DNA from: Candidatus Hydrogenedentota bacterium
GTDB lineage: Bacteria; Hydrogenedentota; Hydrogenedentia; Hydrogenedentales; SLHB01
Assembly (NCBI GenBank): GCA_013349485.1
Contig: DUZM01000167.1
Span: 1-10,885, forward strand
DNA length: 10,885 nucleotides
Direction: 5' to 3'
The position numbers and the translations under genes were made by a program. How positions within the stretch are numbered: position 1 is the first letter of the stretch; each line of letters begins with the position of its first letter. The notes beneath the pieces are model-generated. The model did no database searches, was not told where the DNA came from, and was given only the letters and a program-made list of their open reading frames with translations. This document shows, one piece after another, positions 7,546-10,885 of this stretch.

Positions 7546-8334
7546 CTATTTCACGATGCCACGGATCGATTTGCGCACAAACTCGAGGAAGTGTGTGCGC
7601 TCCTCCGAGTCCTCCACGGAGGCCTCGATCTCGTGGAGTGCCTGGGTCGTATTGAGATCCGAGCGATACATGATTCGGTACATGGCCTTTATGCGGGCTC
7701 GGGCCGCTCCGTCGAGGCCGTTTCGGCGGAGACCCACCGTGTTGGGACCGCCGCACCGCGCGGGATTGCCCTCGACAAGCATGTAGGGCGGCACGTCTTT
7801 GTTGATCCGCGAGCAACCGCCCACGTATGCCATCGTCCCGATCGCGCACTCCTGATGGACGCCACACAGCCCGCTCAACTGGGCGTTGTCCTCGATCTCG
7901 ACATGCCCTGCCAGCAGCGTACCGTTCGCGATGATGACCCGGTTGCCGAGGTGGCAGTCATGGCCGACATGTGCACAGGCCATGAATAGGCAATGGTCGC
8001 CGATGGCGGTGACCCGATGTTCGTCATCGTAACCTTCCATCGTGCTTGCACTTATCGTCACATGCTCGCGAAACGTATTGCCGTTGCCGATGCACGCCCG
8101 CCCGATAAGGCCTTCCCGATGTTTGAGGTCCTGGCAGAGCACCCCGATCTGCGTCCCGCTGAAAAGGCGGTTATTACGGCCAATGGTTGTTCGGCCTTCG
8201 ATGACGCAATGCGGGCCCACGACGGTTCCCGGGCCGATTTGCACGTGCGCACCGATCACCGAATAGGCCTGGACTTCAACGTCCTCGGACAACGCTGCCT
8301 TCGGGTGAACGATAGCCGTCGGATGAATACTCAT
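7546..8334 (-). CDS. lpxA: Acyl-ACP--UDP-N-acetylglucosamine O-acyltransferase (LpxA)
   Basis: This 262-residue protein catalyses the first committed step of lipid A synthesis, moving a 3-hydroxyacyl chain from ACP to UDP-GlcNAc (or a 3-amino analogue). The N-terminal two thirds is a left-handed beta-helix built from hexapeptide repeats (for example IHPTAIVHPKAAL, IGPGTVVG). Family landmarks are CQDLKH (K71), AHVGHDC (H122 and catalytic-type H125), LAGH (H144), GVHQ (H160) and VGGCS (G173), with a helical C-terminal domain after about 195 (GLRRNGL). Length matches E. coli LpxA, also 262. The usual HRGT motif after VTI is replaced by SAST (95-98), and the following loop is about four residues longer. 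The glycine at 173 matches that of E. coli, where it allows a C14 chain. The ATG fits the family start, but no Shine-Dalgarno sequence lies near it. It is probably the first gene of the lpxA-oxidoreductase-lpxB-polA-rho operon. Confidence 0.95.
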   Translation of the reverse strand: MSIHPTAIVHPKAALSEDVEVQAYSVIGAHVQIGPGTVVGPHCVIEGRTTIGRNNRLFSGTQIGVLCQDLKHREGLIGRACIGNGNTFREHVTISASTMEGYDDEHRVTAIGDHCLFMACAHVGHDCHLGNRVIIANGTLLAGHVEIEDNAQLSGLCGVHQECAIGTMAYVGGCSRINKDVPPYMLVEGNPARCGGPNTVGLRRNGLDGAARARIKAMYRIMYRSDLNTTQALHEIEASVEDSEERTHFLEFVRKSIRGIVK

Positions 8335-8354
8335 ATCATTAAGCCGTACAAGAC

Positions 8355-8384
8355 CTTATAGAAAGGATAAGAAACTGCAGACAA
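8355..8384 (-). promoter_or_regulatory. Putative sigma70-type promoter of the lpxA operon
   Basis: Read on the minus strand, the -35 box is TTGTCT (8384-8379, 4 of 6 consensus), the spacer is 18 bases and the -10 box is TATAAG (8360-8355, 5 of 6). Transcription would start near 8348, leaving a leader of only about 14 bases before the lpxA ATG at 8334. That short leader fits the absence of a ribosome site. The region is markedly more AT-rich than its surroundings. Confidence 0.5.
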
Positions 8385-8459
8385 AAAGACCGGAACACCG
8401 TAGAAATAGCACAATTGATGTCCGAAATCAAGTCCGGAAGTCTGATGCCGCAACGGGAA

Positions 8460-8810
8460 TTAGTTTGGTTTTTGTCTCGCGCGGCGTTTGCGTCGCGCCT
8501 TTTGCTTGCGGCGTTTCTCGCGCTCGAGCGCCTCGGGGCTTTGATCGCCCATTGTCTGGGCCTCGATAAGTGCGCACATGCGGCGGCGCGCGAAAAACCG
8601 GTTGAGGGCTTGCGACCGCTCTTTGTGCATCTTCACCTCGAGTCCGGTGGGGCGATGTTTAAGATAGACGCAGGTCGCCGTGCGGTTGACCTTCTGGCCG
8701 CCGGGGCCGCCGCTGCGGACGAATGACTCGTCGAGATCGGCCTCGACAAGGCCGCATGCCGCCATGCGTCGCCGCAACTCGGTTTCCTTCTTTGGTGTGA
8801 CGCCAAACAT
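8460..8810 (-). CDS. Small GGQ release-factor-like protein (ArfB / mitochondrial MTRFR-type peptidyl-tRNA hydrolase)
   Basis: This 116-residue protein carries the catalytic core of class I release factors: VRSGGPGGQKVNRTATCV (31-48) with GGQ at 37-39, then HRPTGLEVKMHKERSQALNR (52-71). It lacks the domains that read stop codons. The C terminus (95-116) is a highly basic Arg/Lys tail, like the tail by which ArfB (YaeJ) senses an empty mRNA channel. A role in freeing stalled ribosomes by hydrolysing peptidyl-tRNA is therefore likely. Spacing after GGQ and the phrase HRPTGLEV resemble human C12orf65/MTRFR and RF2 domain 3 more than E. coli ArfB. Whether it acts on intact or split ribosomes cannot be told. 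It starts 21 bases after the Nif3-like gene with no clear ribosome site, so it may depend on read-through translation from that gene. Confidence 0.88.
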   Translation of the reverse strand: MFGVTPKKETELRRRMAACGLVEADLDESFVRSGGPGGQKVNRTATCVYLKHRPTGLEVKMHKERSQALNRFFARRRMCALIEAQTMGDQSPEALEREKRRKQKARRKRRARQKPN

Positions 8811-8831
8811 GACAATAGGGCAAGGCGCGGG

Positions 8832-9800
8832 TTATTTCGCTCTAACCGTCCACGTTCGGGGGTGCTCGGCCAGGTAGACGAACTCAATTTCGGGAAACTT
8901 CTCGGCGAAGTGTTTGCACATGTTTTCCATGCCGGGCATCTCCGTGGTGCCGTGTTCGAGCGTGATAATTGCCGCGCCATATTCGTGGAGCCGCTCGCGC
9001 ACCGCCCAATACGGCGCGCCGTCAAAACACACGATAAGCACGTCGGCCCCCGCGTCTACCACCGATTCGTCGGGGCCGGCGCACCCGACGCCCACGGCCG
9101 GGCGGCTCACTTTGCGCTCGGGATCGCCCATGACTTGCACGCTGTCCTCGCCCAACGGCCCGATCTTTCGCGCGACGTATTGTGCGAACTGGCGCAAGGT
9201 TTGTTCCGGGATCTCGTAGATTGCGTGGAGTCGGTGGCCTTTGCTCTCGTACACCCGCTTGTCCAGCCCGAGCCATGCCGCCCATGAATCGCGGATGCCT
9301 ATCTTAGGCCATTGGTCCCACGTGTCATGCGCGCGCAGCACAACCATCCCCGTCTCTTCGAGGAATTTTTTCTTGGTAAGCCCCGGTTCCCTGTCGCGCC
9401 AGCGACCTTCGGGCGTCTCGTGCTGCCAGAACGTCGGTTCATGGCAGATCAGCAAGTCGCACCCCGCCGCGTGGGCCGCGCGAATCGTCTCGATGGACGC
9501 ATACCAGCACACGCCCGCCTTCTTCACAGGCCGTTTCGGATCGCCGGTCTTAACCGTGTCAACGGTGCGTTCGCGATCCACCCATGGCGCATTGTCCAGC
9601 AAATATTCACGGATATCTTCGGCGTTGGTCATTTGGCTTTCCTTTGGGGTCGAGCACCCCGGTTCGCACGGTTGCGGCTCGCATGCTTCCGCCTGACATA
9701 AGGCGTCGGCCGTGGCACGTGCAGTCGGCAGAACCAGTGCCGTCAACAGGGGCAAGGCTGCCGTCGGTGCAAGGGCCGCGACTCTGGCAAGCAATCTCAT
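8832..9800 (-). CDS. Nif3/DUF34-family metal-binding protein with probable signal peptide (alternative start at 9632)
   Basis: Residues about 57-322 match the Nif3 (DUF34, YbgI-like) fold, a dinuclear-metal toroidal hexamer family of uncertain function. Visible ligand motifs are LLICHEPTFW (116-125, H120), RAHDTWD (156-162, D162) and EHGTTE (282-287, H283 and E287). The usual His-His pair reads His-Glu (H120, E121). From ATG 9800 the protein starts with a Sec-like signal: basic MRLLAR, a hydrophobic core to about residue 24, and a possible ATA|DA cleavage site near 31. A Cys-rich linker follows, with Cys at 35, 40, 45 and 49. GGAAAGGGGG ends 5 bases before this ATG, and a good promoter lies just upstream. 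An internal ATG at 9632 with AAAGGA about 8 bases before it would give a cytoplasmic 266-residue protein of typical family length. I prefer 9800 because promoter, ribosome site and signal peptide agree. The internal start remains possible, and both may be used. Confidence 0.8.
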   Translation of the reverse strand: MRLLARVAALAPTAALPLLTALVLPTARATADALCQAEACEPQPCEPGCSTPKESQMTNAEDIREYLLDNAPWVDRERTVDTVKTGDPKRPVKKAGVCWYASIETIRAAHAAGCDLLICHEPTFWQHETPEGRWRDREPGLTKKKFLEETGMVVLRAHDTWDQWPKIGIRDSWAAWLGLDKRVYESKGHRLHAIYEIPEQTLRQFAQYVARKIGPLGEDSVQVMGDPERKVSRPAVGVGCAGPDESVVDAGADVLIVCFDGAPYWAVRERLHEYGAAIITLEHGTTEMPGMENMCKHFAEKFPEIEFVYLAEHPRTWTVRAK

Positions 9801-9824
9801 GGTTTCCCCCTTTCCGTCCGCGTA

Positions 9825-9853
9825 ACAATAAGGGTTGGGCAGGGATTCGTCAA
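9825..9853 (-). promoter_or_regulatory. Putative sigma70-type promoter of the Nif3-like gene
   Basis: On the minus strand, TTGACG (9853-9848, 5 of 6 to the -35 consensus) is followed by a 17-base spacer and TATTGT (9830-9825, 4 of 6 to the -10 consensus). The expected start near 9818 gives a leader of about 18 bases that contains the GGAAAGGGGG ribosome site for ATG 9800. This supports translation from the long, signal-peptide-bearing start. Confidence 0.55.
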
Positions 9854-9918
9854 GTTCTCGCCGCTTCGCTCAACTGGTCTATCTCGGGAAACGCGCGCAG
9901 CATGGGTATGCAGCGATC

Positions 9919-9947
9919 TTGATTCGCGAGGGCACAGGCACTAGGAT
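9919..9947 (+). promoter_or_regulatory. Putative sigma70-type promoter of nnrD
   Basis: TTGATT (9919-9924, 4 of 6) and TAGGAT (9942-9947, 4 of 6) are separated by a 17-base spacer. Transcription would begin near 9954, upstream of the GAGGGG ribosome site and the GTG start at 9968. If correct, it excludes the in-frame TTG at 9947 as the start codon. It is divergent from the Nif3-like promoter, about 66 bases away. Confidence 0.42.
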
Positions 9948-9967
9948 TGCGTCGAGAGGGGTGTGCC

Positions 9968-10855
9968 GTGAGTGTAGGGATCGATATTGCCCGGGTGCGG
10001 GCGCTGTTGCCGGCGCGGCCCGAGGCCGGCCACAAGGGCACATTTGGCCATGTGTTTATAATCGGCGGCTCGAGAGGGTTCACCGGCGCGGTGAAGCTCG
10101 CGTGCGAAGGTGCGCAACGATCCGGCGTGGGTTTGGTGACGGCCGGCGTGCCGGAGCCGCTCGGCGACGTCATGGCGGCCTCGCTTCTCGAGTCGATGAG
10201 TTTCTTGTTGCCGGCGACCGATGCCGAGACGCTTGCGGGTACGCCTCGGGCGGTTGGGCGCGCCCTCGAGTTTGCGGCTGGGAAACAGGCCGTGGTGCTT
10301 GGGCCAGGGCTCTCGCAGCATGTCGAGACGCGCGCGTTCGTTCTCGAGTTCGTTCGACAATGCCCCGTGCCGCTATTGATAGACGCCGATGGACTCAACT
10401 GTCTGAGCACGGACTTGACGCCGTTGGATGAGGCGTCGGGGTCGCGCGTGCTCACGCCGCATCCCGGCGAAATGGCCCGGCTCATGAAGACGACCACGGC
10501 CGCGGTACAGCAGGATCGTGAACGGGCGGCGGCGACGTTTGCACAGGCGCACGGCTGCGTGGTGGCGCTGAAAGGCGCCGGAACGGTAGTGGCGGACGAC
10601 TCGGGCGCGGTTTTGGTAAATGCGACGGGCAACTCGGGGCTCGCGTCGGGCGGGACCGGCGACGTGTTGTCCGGGCTGGTAGGCGGCCTGCTGGCGCAAC
10701 GGATGGCGTCGTTGGACGCGACTGTGCTCGGCGTGTACCTTCATGGCTTGGCAGGCGACATCGCCGCCGAGGCCATGGGCGAACGCGGCATGGTGGCCGG
10801 CGACGTCGTACGGGCCATGCCGCAGGCGTGGCGCGCAATCGAACGGGGCGAATGA
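9968..10855 (+). CDS. nnrD: ADP-dependent (S)-NAD(P)H-hydrate dehydratase
   Basis: This 295-residue ribokinase-like protein repairs damaged NADH and NADPH hydrates back to the active cofactors, using ADP as phosphate donor in bacterial members. Family motifs are clear: GHKGTFGHVFIIGGSRGFTG (21-40), VLGPGL (110-115), DADGLN (139-144), LTPHPGEMARL (162-172), LKGAGTVVAD (201-210) and the anion-hole/catalytic stretch SGLASGGTGDVLSGLVGG (223-240, with D232), then YLHGLAGDIAAE (257-268). I chose GTG 9968 because GAGGGG lies about 6 bases before it. An in-frame TTG at 9947 would add seven residues. In many bacteria this domain is fused to the NnrE epimerase (YjeF N domain). Here the dehydratase stands alone and no epimerase gene is in view. 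It ends 30 bases before the window edge, so any downstream partner is not visible. Confidence 0.94.
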   Translation: MSVGIDIARVRALLPARPEAGHKGTFGHVFIIGGSRGFTGAVKLACEGAQRSGVGLVTAGVPEPLGDVMAASLLESMSFLLPATDAETLAGTPRAVGRALEFAAGKQAVVLGPGLSQHVETRAFVLEFVRQCPVPLLIDADGLNCLSTDLTPLDEASGSRVLTPHPGEMARLMKTTTAAVQQDRERAAATFAQAHGCVVALKGAGTVVADDSGAVLVNATGNSGLASGGTGDVLSGLVGGLLAQRMASLDATVLGVYLHGLAGDIAAEAMGERGMVAGDVVRAMPQAWRAIERGE

Positions 10856-10885
10856 TCCGTGGCGAACGTCGGGGACATCGGCGAA

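Noticed and set aside
8381..8420. Possible intrinsic terminator after the release-factor-like gene (CGG-TGTT-CCG followed by a short T-run on the minus strand)
   Set aside because: The stem is only three base pairs and the T-run overlaps the lpxA -35 region. It is too weak to call.
9835..10431. A 198-codon plus-strand frame overlapping nnrD
   Set aside because: It is in a different frame from the clear NnrD protein, is very Arg/Gly-rich and shows no family motif.
10859..10885. Possible start of a next gene (GTG 10859, or ATG 10852 overlapping the nnrD stop)
   Set aside because: Only about ten codons are visible, two frames compete and no ribosome site decides between them.

Overview
The window comes from a GC-rich Gram-negative bacterium. 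It carries two lipid A enzymes (LpxA and LpxB), a bacterial Rho and a proofreading PolA. The gene mix includes a GntR/LacI chimeric regulator, an lpxA-oxidoreductase-lpxB order, a possibly exported Nif3-like protein and a Rho with a divergent P-loop. This would fit a little-studied lineage such as a PVC-type or Hydrogenedentes-like bacterium. That placement is a guess, because no marker here fixes the phylum. I see no mobile elements, CRISPR arrays, tRNAs or rRNAs, and no gene-free stretch longer than 170 bases.

Layout: all genes except the last lie on the minus strand. Read in the direction of transcription from about 9850 down to 1, they are: a Nif3/DUF34-like protein with an apparent signal peptide; a small GGQ release-factor-like protein; lpxA; a Gfo/Idh/MocA oxidoreductase; lpxB; polA; rho; and a GntR/LacI-type regulator that runs off the left edge. 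On the plus strand, nnrD (NAD(P)H-hydrate dehydratase) is divergent from the Nif3-like gene and ends 30 bases before the right edge.

The block lpxA-oxidoreductase-lpxB-polA-rho (8334 to 1252) is tightly packed, with gaps or overlaps of +22, -4, -8 and +41 bases. It has a plausible sigma70 promoter just before lpxA and probably forms one operon. It would link lipid A synthesis (first acyl transfer, disaccharide formation, and perhaps a sugar oxidation step) with DNA repair synthesis and transcription termination. The Nif3-like gene and nnrD each have a good sigma70-like promoter in their shared 167-base intergenic region.

The main points for a second look are: a Rho whose Walker A lysine equivalent to E. 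coli K181 is a phenylalanine; a Nif3-like protein with a signal peptide, a Cys-rich linker and one substituted metal ligand; an LpxA with an altered and lengthened loop where the HRGT motif normally lies, next to an oxidoreductase of the GnnA type; and a codon-independent release-factor homologue. Most of the window is conserved housekeeping. I did not find a clearly new multi-gene system.
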